From the NCBI GenBank assembly GCA_910577655.1, contig CAJTOW010000088.1:1-18139 (forward strand): a stretch of 18,139 nucleotides of DNA, written 5' to 3'. Source of the DNA: an uncultured Lachnospiraceae bacterium (GTDB lineage Bacteria > Bacillota > Clostridia > Lachnospirales > Lachnospiraceae). The stretch's first letter is position 1. Each line of letters opens with the position of its first letter. The notes beneath the pieces are model-generated. The model ran no database searches and was not told the origin of the DNA. It saw nothing but the letters and a program-made list of their open reading frames with translations. Made by a program: the position numbers and the translations under genes. Positions 1 through 6,286 of the stretch are shown here, one piece after another.

Positions 1-1425
1 CTCCCACAAAGCGGAACGCACAGCTACCAGAAAGCAATTTTCAAACACGCTCTAGTGAAAGACCGGGAGTTTTACAGAAATGTCCTTGGCATCATGATCC
101 CAGTGGCATTGCAGCAGGCCATCAATATGGGAGTCAACATGCTGGATACCATGATGCTGGGATCCTTCGGGGAGGTCCAGCTGTCAGCCTCCAGTCTGGC
201 AAACCAGTATTACAGCTTTTACCAGATCCTGTGCAACGGGATCATCGGCGGCGCCAGTGTTCTGGCGGCCCAGTACTGGGGAGCACGGGATAAGGGCCGG
301 GTCCGTGAGACCTTCTCCATGGCCCTGCGGCTGACGGTTCTGGTGGCTCTGTTTTTCTCTGTACTTACCTGGCTGTTTCCGGCCCAGATCATGTCCATCT
401 ATACCACGGAGGCGGATGTGATCGGGCAGGGGGTGCGGTATCTGCGGATCACGGCCTTTATTTTTGTGATCCATGGGACCGGGTTTGTAGCGGCCCAGCT
501 TATGCGTTCTGTGGGGCAGGCCCGACTGGGGCTGGTGGTGTCCTGCATCTCCTTTGTGGTCAATATCGGCGCCAACTATGCTTTTATCTTCGGCAAATTC
601 GGGGCTCCCCGTATGGAGATCGCCGGCGCGGCCCTGGGTACCCTGATCGCCAGACTGGCGGAATTTGTCACCACCTTTGTCTACATACTGGTCATTGACA
701 AGAGACTGGGGCTGCGGGTCCGGGATCTGATGCGCTCCGCGTCCCGGACATTGCAGAAGAGCTATCTGCGGCTGGGTTCGCCGGTGCTGGTCAGTGACGC
801 GCTGCTGGGCCTGGGCATGAATATGATTCCCATGGTTCTGGGCAGGATGGGGGCTGCTGTGGTAGCGGCCAATGCGGTCTGTCAGGTCATTGACCGTCTG
901 TGCACCGTGGTGATCGCCGGTGTGTCCAATGCTTCCGGCGTGCTCACCGGTAATACCGTGGGCGCCGGGGAACGGGAGAAGGCCCAGATCCAGGGGGAAA
1001 CCTTCTATCTGCTCAGCATGATCTTTGGGGCATTCAGCTCCCTGCTGGTCTTTATCTTTGGTCCTATGACCGTGGCTGTATATACCCTGACGGAGGAGAC
1101 CATTGTCATCACCCATCAGCTGATGAATGCCTATGTGTTCATCATCTTTTTCCAGGCGGTTCAGACGGTTATGACTAAGGGGGTGCTGCGGGGCGGCGGC
1201 GATACCCGCTTCCTGATGGTGGCGGATATTCTGTTCCTGTGGCTGGTGTCTGTGCCCCTGGGATGGGCAGGGGGTCTGGTATTTTGCTGGCCGGCCTGGG
1301 TGACCATGCTCTGCCTGAAGGCAGATTATATCATCAAATCCGTCTGGTGTTTCTCCCGACTGAAGAGTGGGAAATGGATCCACGAGGCAGACGGGGCCGG
1401 GAAACGTCTGGCAGAAGAAAATTAA
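1..1425 (+). CDS. MATE family efflux transporter, 5' end probably outside the window
   Basis: Inner-membrane multidrug/toxin extrusion protein expected to expel cationic compounds using a Na+ or H+ gradient. The protein is almost wholly hydrophobic, with about 12 predicted membrane segments in two six-helix halves. The first half opens with a helix reading IMIPVALQQAINMGVNMLDT, typical of MATE N-termini. The first in-frame start is a GTG at 55, but no Shine-Dalgarno sequence precedes it. The frame is open to base 1, and the residues it encodes (ending IFKHALVKDREFYR) resemble the N-terminus of this subfamily as I recall it. I therefore treat the gene as 5'-partial, with at least 474 residues and the true start upstream. 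A perfect 15-bp palindrome (1426-1440) directly follows the stop. It has no T tract. Substrate unknown; family call firm, start uncertain. Confidence 0.85.
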   Translation, partial: LPQSGTHSYQKAIFKHALVKDREFYRNVLGIMIPVALQQAINMGVNMLDTMMLGSFGEVQLSASSLANQYYSFYQILCNGIIGGASVLAAQYWGARDKGRVRETFSMALRLTVLVALFFSVLTWLFPAQIMSIYTTEADVIGQGVRYLRITAFIFVIHGTGFVAAQLMRSVGQARLGLVVSCISFVVNIGANYAFIFGKFGAPRMEIAGAALGTLIARLAEFVTTFVYILVIDKRLGLRVRDLMRSASRTLQKSYLRLGSPVLVSDALLGLGMNMIPMVLGRMGAAVVAANAVCQVIDRLCTVVIAGVSNASGVLTGNTVGAGEREKAQIQGETFYLLSMIFGAFSSLLVFIFGPMTVAVYTLTEETIVITHQLMNAYVFIIFFQAVQTVMTKGVLRGGGDTRFLMVADILFLWLVSVPLGWAGGLVFCWPAWVTMLCLKADYIIKSVWCFSRLKSGKWIHEADGAGKRLAEEN

Positions 1426-1535
1426 CAGGAACGGTTCCTGTCTGGCGCAGCCGGAGAAGAAGGATGCAGCGGAGCGGTTCATTCCAATATACTGATATAA
1501 AATGAAATAATATGAAATGAAAATGAAACATTATC

Positions 1536-1574
1536 TGGATTGCATAAAAAGATAACCGTATTTCGTGCAATCCA
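1536..1574. promoter_or_regulatory. Operator-like inverted repeat upstream of the garR promoter
   Basis: Perfect 9-bp arms, TGGATTGCA (1536-1544) and TGCAATCCA (1566-1574), are separated by 21 bases. The right arm ends 4 bases before the predicted -35 box at 1579, a usual place for an activator or a repressor. No regulator gene lies beside this operon in the window, so the binding protein is unknown. The arms are seen directly; the operator role is inferred. Confidence 0.45.
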
Positions 1575-1578
1575 TCCA

Positions 1579-1607
1579 TTGTCGTAAAACCAGATTCTGA
1601 CTATAAT
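1579..1607 (+). promoter_or_regulatory. Sigma-A type promoter for the garR operon
   Basis: TTGTCG (-35, 1579-1584) and TATAAT (-10, 1602-1607) are separated by exactly 17 bases. It is the best-placed promoter before garR. Transcription should start near 1614. Confidence 0.65.
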
Positions 1608-1789
1608 GCAGACATAGGCAGGAGCGCCAGCCTGGATCAGGCTGCAAGGTGTGTAGACTGCGGAACGGTTTTCAGACACGCTTTGGGGCCGGGGATCCGT
1701 CTGTATGTACGCTCCCGTGCGGGAGCATTTCCGGACACGGGGTGCCGGTCAGCTGCCACTATCATAATATGAAAGGTGAGGTAATAGCG

Positions 1790-2674
1790 ATGAAAATTGG
1801 ATTTATTGGATTAGGAATTATGGGAAGACCCATGGCCAAGAACCTGGTGAAGGCTGGTCACGAGCTGGTTGTATTTGATTTCAACAAGGACGCAGTGGCA
1901 GACCTGGTATCTTGTGGCGCGGCATCTGCTGACAGCGGAAAAGAGGTTGCTTCCCAGGTTGAGGTTGTCATCACCATGGTTCCCAACTCTCCTCATGTAA
2001 GAAGCGCGGTTCTGGGCAAGGACGGCGTTGCAGAGGGGGCAAAGCCAGGTCTGGTTCTGATCGATATGAGCTCCATCGACCCAACCGAGAGCAAGGCCAT
2101 TGGTGCAGAGTGCGCCAAGTACGGCATTGAGATGCTGGACTGCCCGGTATCCGGCGGCGAGCCCAAGGCCATCGACGGTACCCTTTCCGTTATGTGCGGC
2201 GGCAAGAAGGAGCTGTTTGACAAGTACTATGACATGCTGATGGTTATGGCAGGCTCTGTTGTGTATGTTGGCGAGCTGGGCTCCGGAAACGTGGCAAAGC
2301 TGGCGAACCAGATGGTAGTTGCCATCAACATTGCCGCTGTATCTGAGGCTCTGACCTTCGCAAAGAAGGCCGGCACGGATCCGGAGCTGGTATACCAGGC
2401 AATCCGCGGCGGTCTGGCTGGTTCTACCGTTATGGATGCCAAGGCTCCCATGATGTTAGACCGCAACTTCAAGCCGGGCTTCCGTATCGAGCTGCACATC
2501 AAGGATCTGAACAATGCCTTGAACGCTGCCCATGCCATCAGCTCTCCGGCGCCCCTGACCGCCCAGCTGATGGAGGTTATGCAGTTCCTGAAATCCGAGG
2601 GACATGAGAAAGAGGATCACTCCAGCATCGTGAAGTACTATGAGAAGATCGCAAACGTGACAGTGGAGAAGTAA
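1790..2674 (+). CDS. garR: 2-hydroxy-3-oxopropionate (tartronate semialdehyde) reductase
   Basis: Cytoplasmic NAD(P)-dependent reductase of the 3-hydroxyisobutyrate dehydrogenase family, 294 residues, the normal length. It should reduce tartronate semialdehyde to D-glycerate. The N-terminal Rossmann motif GLGIMG is at residues 7-12. The substrate motif CPVSGGEPKAIDGTLSVM and the catalytic-lysine stretch GSGNVAKLANQ follow. The C-terminal block GGLAGSTVMDAKAP...DRNFKPGFRIELHIKDL is close to E. coli GarR as I remember it, so the specific name is better supported than the general family name. An aspartate follows the second beta strand (VVFDFN), which may favour NADH. I chose the ATG at 1790 because AGGTGAG lies 9 bases upstream and the Rossmann fold begins there. 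An in-frame ATG at 1649 would add 47 non-homologous residues. First gene of a garR-aldolase-garK operon. Confidence 0.93.
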   Translation: MKIGFIGLGIMGRPMAKNLVKAGHELVVFDFNKDAVADLVSCGAASADSGKEVASQVEVVITMVPNSPHVRSAVLGKDGVAEGAKPGLVLIDMSSIDPTESKAIGAECAKYGIEMLDCPVSGGEPKAIDGTLSVMCGGKKELFDKYYDMLMVMAGSVVYVGELGSGNVAKLANQMVVAINIAAVSEALTFAKKAGTDPELVYQAIRGGLAGSTVMDAKAPMMLDRNFKPGFRIELHIKDLNNALNAAHAISSPAPLTAQLMEVMQFLKSEGHEKEDHSSIVKYYEKIANVTVEK

Positions 2675-2696
2675 GGGGAAGCTCCATGACTCTGCG

Positions 2697-2745
2697 GGTG
2701 TATTTTCCCTTTCCTGCATAGGGCGGGAGAGGGAGAATGCACACC
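2697..2745 (+). promoter_or_regulatory. Intercistronic hairpin between garR and the aldolase gene
   Basis: GGTGT (2697-2701) pairs with ACACC (2741-2745). The next 16 bases (2702-2717) pair with 2723-2738 if G-T wobbles are allowed, leaving a two-base bulge at 2739-2740 and an ATAGG loop. No T tract follows, so it is more likely an mRNA processing or stability element within the operon than a terminator. Confidence 0.5.
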
Positions 2746-2777
2746 TGAACCATATCCCAGAAAGAGGAGAATAAGGT

Positions 2778-3677
2778 ATGAACACAGATTTTATTAAAGG
2801 TGTAGTAGTTCCGATCATTACCCCTATTGACGCGGATGAGCGGATCGACGAGAAGAAGCTGAGAGAGCAGGTTGATTATGTGATCGAAGGCGGCATCACC
2901 GGGATCCTGGCATTCGGCAGCAATGGTGAGTTCTATGTGATCGAAGAGGATGAGATGGAGCGGGGCCTTAAGATCATGATCGACCAGGCTGCGGGCCGGG
3001 TGCCGGTATACTTCGGTATGGGCGCCATCAGCACGAAGAAATGCGTCCGTCTGGCAAAGATGGCTGCGGCCTGCGGCGCCAACGGCGTATCCATTCTCCA
3101 GCCCATGTTCTTAAAGCCCACGGAAGACGAACTGTATCTGCATTTCAAGACCATTGCGGATGCCATTCCCGAGACTCCGGTGCTTCTGTACAACAATCCG
3201 GGACGCGTAGGCTACACCTTATCCGGCAACCTGGTGGAGCGTCTGGCCCATGAGGTGGACAATATCGTAGGTATGAAGGATACCAGCGGCGACATGACCC
3301 AGACTGCTGAGTTCATCCGCAGGAACCGGGATGTGAACTTCAAGGTGTTCGGAGGAAAGGATACCCTGCTGTTCGCTTCCATGTGCCATGGCGCTGTGGG
3401 CGGCGTATGTACCGCAGGCAATTTCATGCCGGAGCTGATCACGGATATCTACAATAAATATGTTGCAGGAGATATCCAGGGTTCCCTGGAGGCACAGTTC
3501 AAGCTGAATCCGGTCCGCCTGTCCATGGACGGAGCCAGTTTCCCGGTGGCGGCCAAGGATATGGCCAATCTGCGGGGCCGTGATATCGGCCTTCCCTATA
3601 CACCAAACCTGCCGACTCCCGAAGGTAAGGTGCTGGATAAGATCAAAGCCGAGATGAAGACCGCAGGATTACTATAA
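2778..3677 (+). CDS. DapA-family class I aldolase/lyase, probably pyruvate-dependent
   Basis: Cytoplasmic (beta/alpha)8 barrel, 299 residues, normal for the DHDPS/NAL family. The Schiff-base lysine is K167 in VGMKDTSGD. The catalytic tyrosine is Y138 in LLYNNPGRVG, with R143 at the place of the DHDPS carboxylate-binding arginine. The loop that in true dihydrodipicolinate synthase reads GTTGE is GSNGE here (47-51). A similar GSNGEF loop occurs in 4-hydroxy-2-oxoglutarate aldolase, so I do not call it DapA. Between garR and garK it would be expected to release tartronate semialdehyde plus pyruvate from 5-keto-4-deoxyglucarate or a related 4-hydroxy-2-keto acid. A dehydratase of the KdgD type is an alternative. 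An AGAGGAGA ribosome site lies 8 bases before the ATG. Family certain, substrate inferred from context. Confidence 0.88.
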   Translation: MNTDFIKGVVVPIITPIDADERIDEKKLREQVDYVIEGGITGILAFGSNGEFYVIEEDEMERGLKIMIDQAAGRVPVYFGMGAISTKKCVRLAKMAAACGANGVSILQPMFLKPTEDELYLHFKTIADAIPETPVLLYNNPGRVGYTLSGNLVERLAHEVDNIVGMKDTSGDMTQTAEFIRRNRDVNFKVFGGKDTLLFASMCHGAVGGVCTAGNFMPELITDIYNKYVAGDIQGSLEAQFKLNPVRLSMDGASFPVAAKDMANLRGRDIGLPYTPNLPTPEGKVLDKIKAEMKTAGLL

Positions 3678-3686
3678 AATGAAAAG

Positions 3687-3717
3687 GGCAGCTGTCCGGA
3701 CAGTCCGGACAGCTGCC
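3687..3717. repeat. Perfect 31-bp palindrome after the aldolase gene
   Basis: The arms 3687-3701 and 3703-3717 are exact reverse complements around one central base. Each contains GCAGCTGTCCGGAC. The palindrome starts 10 bases after the aldolase stop. No T run follows, so it is not a standard terminator, and garK downstream needs either readthrough or its own promoter. Confidence 0.75.
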
Positions 3718-3718
3718 G

Positions 3719-3803
3719 GAAAAGACCGGCTTTCCATGTCCGGATATGGGGAACAGGCATCCGTAAGATGTCTTTCCATGTCCGGAAATCTGCCGGTCTT
3801 TTC
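3719..3803. repeat. Long inverted repeat enclosing a 14-bp direct repeat
   Basis: GAAAAGACCGGC (3719-3730) and GCCGGTCTTTTC (3792-3803) are perfect 12-bp inverted arms. Just inside, TTTCCATGTCCGGA occurs twice as a direct repeat (3731-3744 and 3773-3786). The right arm supplies a TTTT stretch, so the element could act as a weak terminator or attenuator. It abuts the 3687-3717 palindrome, which makes the aldolase-garK gap a dense secondary-structure block. Confidence 0.65.
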
Positions 3804-3815
3804 GGCGCCTTACAG

Positions 3816-3845
3816 GTAACCGTTCCGGGGTGTCTGGATGGTTGC
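3816..3845. repeat. Degenerate copy of the GTAACAGTTC palindrome family
   Basis: GTAACCGTTCC begins at 3816 and GGATGGTTGC ends at 3845, around GGGGTGTCT. The outer six bases, GTAACC and GGTTGC, pair with one wobble. It differs from the family consensus at several arm positions. Its right half closely matches the half copy at 14417-14435. Confidence 0.45.
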
Positions 3846-3924
3846 TTTTATAGAACAAAAAAGCCGCTGGCGGCAGGACTGCCGTCTGTCAAAAAGAAAA
3901 TGTGTGTTGCGCAAAGGAGGAACT

Positions 3925-5073
3925 ATGAAATTTTTATTTGCTTCAGACTCTTTTAAAGGAACCCTGTCGTCCGAGCAGATCATCCGTCTGTTAAATGATT
4001 CCGCAAACAGGATATTCCCGGGCTGCGAGACAAACGGCGTGCCGGTGGCGGACGGCGGAGAGGGAACCGTAGATGCCGTCATTGCAGTGACAAAGGGCGA
4101 GATCAGAAAAGTGCCGGTCCATGGTCCCCTGATGGAGGAGACCACGGCTACCTATGGTGTATTCGGGGGAGATTCTGCTATTATTGAGATGGCGGCGGCA
4201 TCCGGCCTTCCCATGGTTCCGGCTGAGAAACGGAATCCGCTGAACACCACCACCTACGGAACCGGAGAGTTGATCAAAGATGCCCTGGACAGCGGTCTGC
4301 GCAGGCTTTCCATCGCCATCGGCGGCAGTGCTACCAATGACGGCGGCATGGGCGCCATGACAGCTCTGGGAGTCAGGTTCCTGGACAAGGAGGGCAATGT
4401 GCTGTCTGGTGTTGGTTCGGATCTTGGCAAGGTGGCAAAGATCGATATGAGCGGTCTTCATCCGGCTGTGGCGGAGACAAAGATTACGGTTATGTGTGAT
4501 GTGACCAATCCTCTTACTGGTCCGGACGGCGCCACCTATACCTTCGGCAAGCAGAAGGGCGGTACCCCGGAGATTCTGGACAGGATGGAGGCGGATATGA
4601 AGCAGTATGCCGCTGTGGTGAAGGAGACCCTGGGCAGGGATGTGGACGGGATTCCGGGAGCAGGCGCGGCCGGCGGCCTGGGAGCGGCTCTGTGCGGTTT
4701 CCTTCATGCCAATCTGAAATCCGGGATTGAGACCGTGCTGGATCTGATTGATTTTGACGGCCTTCTGGAAGGGGTGGATCTGGTGATTACCGGCGAGGGC
4801 CGGATTGACTGGCAGTCTGCATTCGGAAAGGTGCCCAGCGGCATCGGTATGCGCTGTAAAAAGAAAGGGGTTCCGGCTGTGGCCATTGTGGGCGGCATGG
4901 GCAGCGGTGCTGACAAAATCTACGAGTTCGGTGTCGAGAGTATCATTCCTACTATCAATGGAGCCATGGAGATTGAGGAAGCCCTGGAGCGGGCAGAAGA
5001 ATTGTATGCCAATGCGGCAGACCGCCTTTTCCGTCTGGTGAAGGTCGGAATGGATATGTCCACCAAGGCATAA
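3925..5073 (+). CDS. garK: Glycerate 2-kinase, GarK type
   Basis: Cytoplasmic ATP-dependent kinase converting D-glycerate to 2-phosphoglycerate, which enters lower glycolysis. It has 382 residues, the usual length for glycerate kinase type 1. Family motifs are present in order: SDSFKGTLSS at the N-terminus, VPVADGGEGTVDA, IAIGGSATNDGGMGAM, GAGAAGGLGAAL and TGEGRIDWQSAFGKVP. The ATG at 3925 is preceded by AAAGGAGG, four bases away, and begins the conserved MKFLFASDSFKG. An in-frame ATG 29 codons upstream (3838) is disregarded because those residues overlap a repeat and carry no family similarity. The gene is the third step after garR and the aldolase. It is separated by a 247-bp gap full of palindromes and is followed by a strong hairpin. 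Confidence 0.93.
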   Translation: MKFLFASDSFKGTLSSEQIIRLLNDSANRIFPGCETNGVPVADGGEGTVDAVIAVTKGEIRKVPVHGPLMEETTATYGVFGGDSAIIEMAAASGLPMVPAEKRNPLNTTTYGTGELIKDALDSGLRRLSIAIGGSATNDGGMGAMTALGVRFLDKEGNVLSGVGSDLGKVAKIDMSGLHPAVAETKITVMCDVTNPLTGPDGATYTFGKQKGGTPEILDRMEADMKQYAAVVKETLGRDVDGIPGAGAAGGLGAALCGFLHANLKSGIETVLDLIDFDGLLEGVDLVITGEGRIDWQSAFGKVPSGIGMRCKKKGVPAVAIVGGMGSGADKIYEFGVESIIPTINGAMEIEEALERAEELYANAADRLFRLVKVGMDMSTKA

Positions 5074-5080
5074 GGCGGTG

Positions 5081-5143
5081 GGGAAAACTGGACAAAAACC
5101 GTCCTGCAAGCGGGCTTGACGTCTGTTTTTGTCCAGTTTTCCC
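5081..5143 (+). terminator. Long perfect hairpin after garK
   Basis: Perfect 19-bp arms, GGGAAAACTGGACAAAAAC (5081-5099) and its reverse complement (5125-5143), begin 8 bases after the garK stop. The right arm begins GTTTTTG. The 25-base loop can form a small inner stem (CAAG/CTTG). There is no T tract after the stem. The position supports an end-of-operon role, either termination or 3' protection. Confidence 0.6.
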
Positions 5144-5150
5144 TGCCCCG

Positions 5151-5161
5151 TGAACTGTAAC
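5151..5161. repeat. Half copy of the GTAACAGTTC palindrome family
   Basis: TGAACTGTAAC is a near-match to the right arm, TGAACTGTTAC. It lies 17 bases before the complete copy at 5179-5209, so its TGAACTGT could pair with that copy's left arm instead of the true partner. The same half copy, also preceded by GCCCCG, recurs at 14140-14150. Confidence 0.5.
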
Positions 5162-5178
5162 GGGTGGTTTCTCACTTT

Positions 5179-5209
5179 GTAACAGTTCAGATACCTCTTG
5201 AACTGTTAC
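5179..5209. repeat. GTAACAGTTC palindrome family, complete copy
   Basis: Perfect 11-bp arms GTAACAGTTCA (5179-5189) and TGAACTGTTAC (5199-5209) enclose a 9-base centre. The centre reads GATACCTCT on the + strand, so this copy is in the opposite orientation to the G-rich copies. It ends 13 bases before the -35 box of the AEC gene. Confidence 0.8.
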
Positions 5210-5221
5210 CTCACTTTACGT

Positions 5222-5249
5222 TTGACTTTTTCCATAATAATGGTAAAAT
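5222..5249 (+). promoter_or_regulatory. Promoter for the AEC permease gene
   Basis: TTGACT (5222-5227) and TAAAAT (5244-5249) are separated by 16 bases. The predicted start lies about 20-25 bases before the AEC start codon, giving a short leader. Confidence 0.6.
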
Positions 5250-5277
5250 ACTTAGACAGATGGAAGGAATAGGCATT

Positions 5278-6252
5278 ATGGACATAAGCAGTCTCTGGAC
5301 ATTACAATGCATGATGTTTCTGCTGGTGGCGGCAGGCGCCATTATGAAGAAGATGGGGATTCTGAAAGCGGAGAGCAAGGGAGTCATTACAGATCTGGTC
5401 ATTTCCTTCATCTTGCCCTGCAATATCATCACATCTTTCCGGGTAAGCTTTGATGTCAGTATCCTGCTGGGCTTCGCGGTGGTGCTGGGGATCTCGGTGC
5501 TGGTGCAAATGGTCAGTTATCTCATCAGCCGCCATCTTTACAACCGGAAGCCGGATGGGGTGAAAAAGGTACTCCAGTACTGCACCATCGTCTCCAACTC
5601 CGGGTTTCTGGGGCTGCCTATTGCCGAGGGTGTGTTCGGGGCAGAGGGGCTGATGTACGCATCCATTTTCCTGATCCCCATGCGGCTCATGATGTGGTCT
5701 GCGGGGATTGCCTGCTTTACGGAGAGTCCGGATATGAAGTCTGTGGTGAAGAAGCTGGCCCTCCATCCCTGCATCATTGCCGTGTATATCGGTCTGGGAC
5801 TTCTTCTGTTCCAGCAGCCTCTGGGAATTGCCTATGAGGCGGTTCTGGCCTGTCCGGTGGCAGCGGTTTCTGTGCTGGCCCGGATGGCGGTCTCGGCCCT
5901 GGACAGGATGGTACGGGCAGCCGGCGGCTGTACCACTACACTAACCATGATCCTGATCGGAACCATGCTGGCTGAGGTAAGCCCCCGTGATCTGCTGGAC
6001 AAAAACGCTATGCTGATTACAGTCGTCCGTCTGGCGCTGCTTCCTGCGATCGTTCTGGCAGGCTGTACGTTGTTCCATGTAGACAAGCTCCTGACCGGAG
6101 TCTGTGTCCTGCTGACCGGTATGCCGGCAGGCAGCACTTCGGCAATCCTGGCGGCAAAGTACCACTGCGATTATACCTTTGCCACAAAATGTATTGTGGT
6201 GTCCACGCTTCTGTCCATGCTGTCGATCCCGCTGTGGTGCATGACGCTGTGA
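5278..6252 (+). CDS. AEC family permease (auxin efflux carrier-type transporter)
   Basis: Integral membrane protein of 324 residues with about ten hydrophobic segments, typical of bacterial AEC proteins. Known bacterial members mostly move small carboxylates such as malate or malonate, or are annotated from the plant auxin carriers. Conserved spots include SNSGFLGLPI after the central loop and the C-terminal LTGMPAGSTSAILAAKY. I start at the ATG at 5278, which follows GGAAGGA and a consensus promoter. Upstream in-frame starts (5164, 5260) would translate through the repeat or the promoter. A carboxylate substrate fits the neighbouring hydroxyacid genes but is inferred. MATE protein 2 begins 34 bases downstream and is probably cotranscribed. 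Confidence 0.88.
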   Translation: MDISSLWTLQCMMFLLVAAGAIMKKMGILKAESKGVITDLVISFILPCNIITSFRVSFDVSILLGFAVVLGISVLVQMVSYLISRHLYNRKPDGVKKVLQYCTIVSNSGFLGLPIAEGVFGAEGLMYASIFLIPMRLMMWSAGIACFTESPDMKSVVKKLALHPCIIAVYIGLGLLLFQQPLGIAYEAVLACPVAAVSVLARMAVSALDRMVRAAGGCTTTLTMILIGTMLAEVSPRDLLDKNAMLITVVRLALLPAIVLAGCTLFHVDKLLTGVCVLLTGMPAGSTSAILAAKYHCDYTFATKCIVVSTLLSMLSIPLWCMTL

Positions 6253-6286
6253 ACACTGGCAGGTACAATTAATATTTTAACGGGAA

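Larger units (their letters stand above)
1426..1789 (+). other. Intergenic region and garR leader, 364 bases without a gene
   Basis: The left part (about 1480-1560) is AT-rich. It is followed by an operator-like inverted repeat and a promoter at 1579-1607. The predicted transcript then has a leader of about 175 bases. It holds two clean hairpins: 1628-1644 (CAGCCTG, loop GAT, CAGGCTG) and 1711-1726 (GCTCCC, loop GTGC, GGGAGC). A reading frame in phase with garR extends upstream to 1649, but it has no ribosome site and overlaps these hairpins, so I do not count it as coding. No known riboswitch class is recognisable. Confidence 0.55.

Noticed and set aside
1426..1440. 15-bp palindrome CAGGAACGGTTCCTG after the first MATE gene as a terminator
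   Set aside because: A one-base centre and no T tract follow. Too short to call a terminator.
184..1482. 432-codon open frame on the minus strand opposite the first MATE gene
   Set aside because: The translation is rich in His, Gln, Pro and Gly with no recognisable domain, and it mirrors the GC-rich third positions of a clear membrane protein. Antisense shadow.
1659..1682. Similarity of GCGGAACG...TTTTCAGACACGCT to the sequence at 12-52
   Set aside because: The match needs an 18-base gap and is short. It may be chance, so it is not listed as a repeat.
1608..1789. Possible riboswitch in the garR leader
   Set aside because: The hairpins are real but simple. I cannot match any known conserved riboswitch core.
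3991..5175. 394-codon minus-strand frame opposite garK
   Set aside because: Low-complexity composition, no domain, and fully overlaps a well-supported kinase gene.
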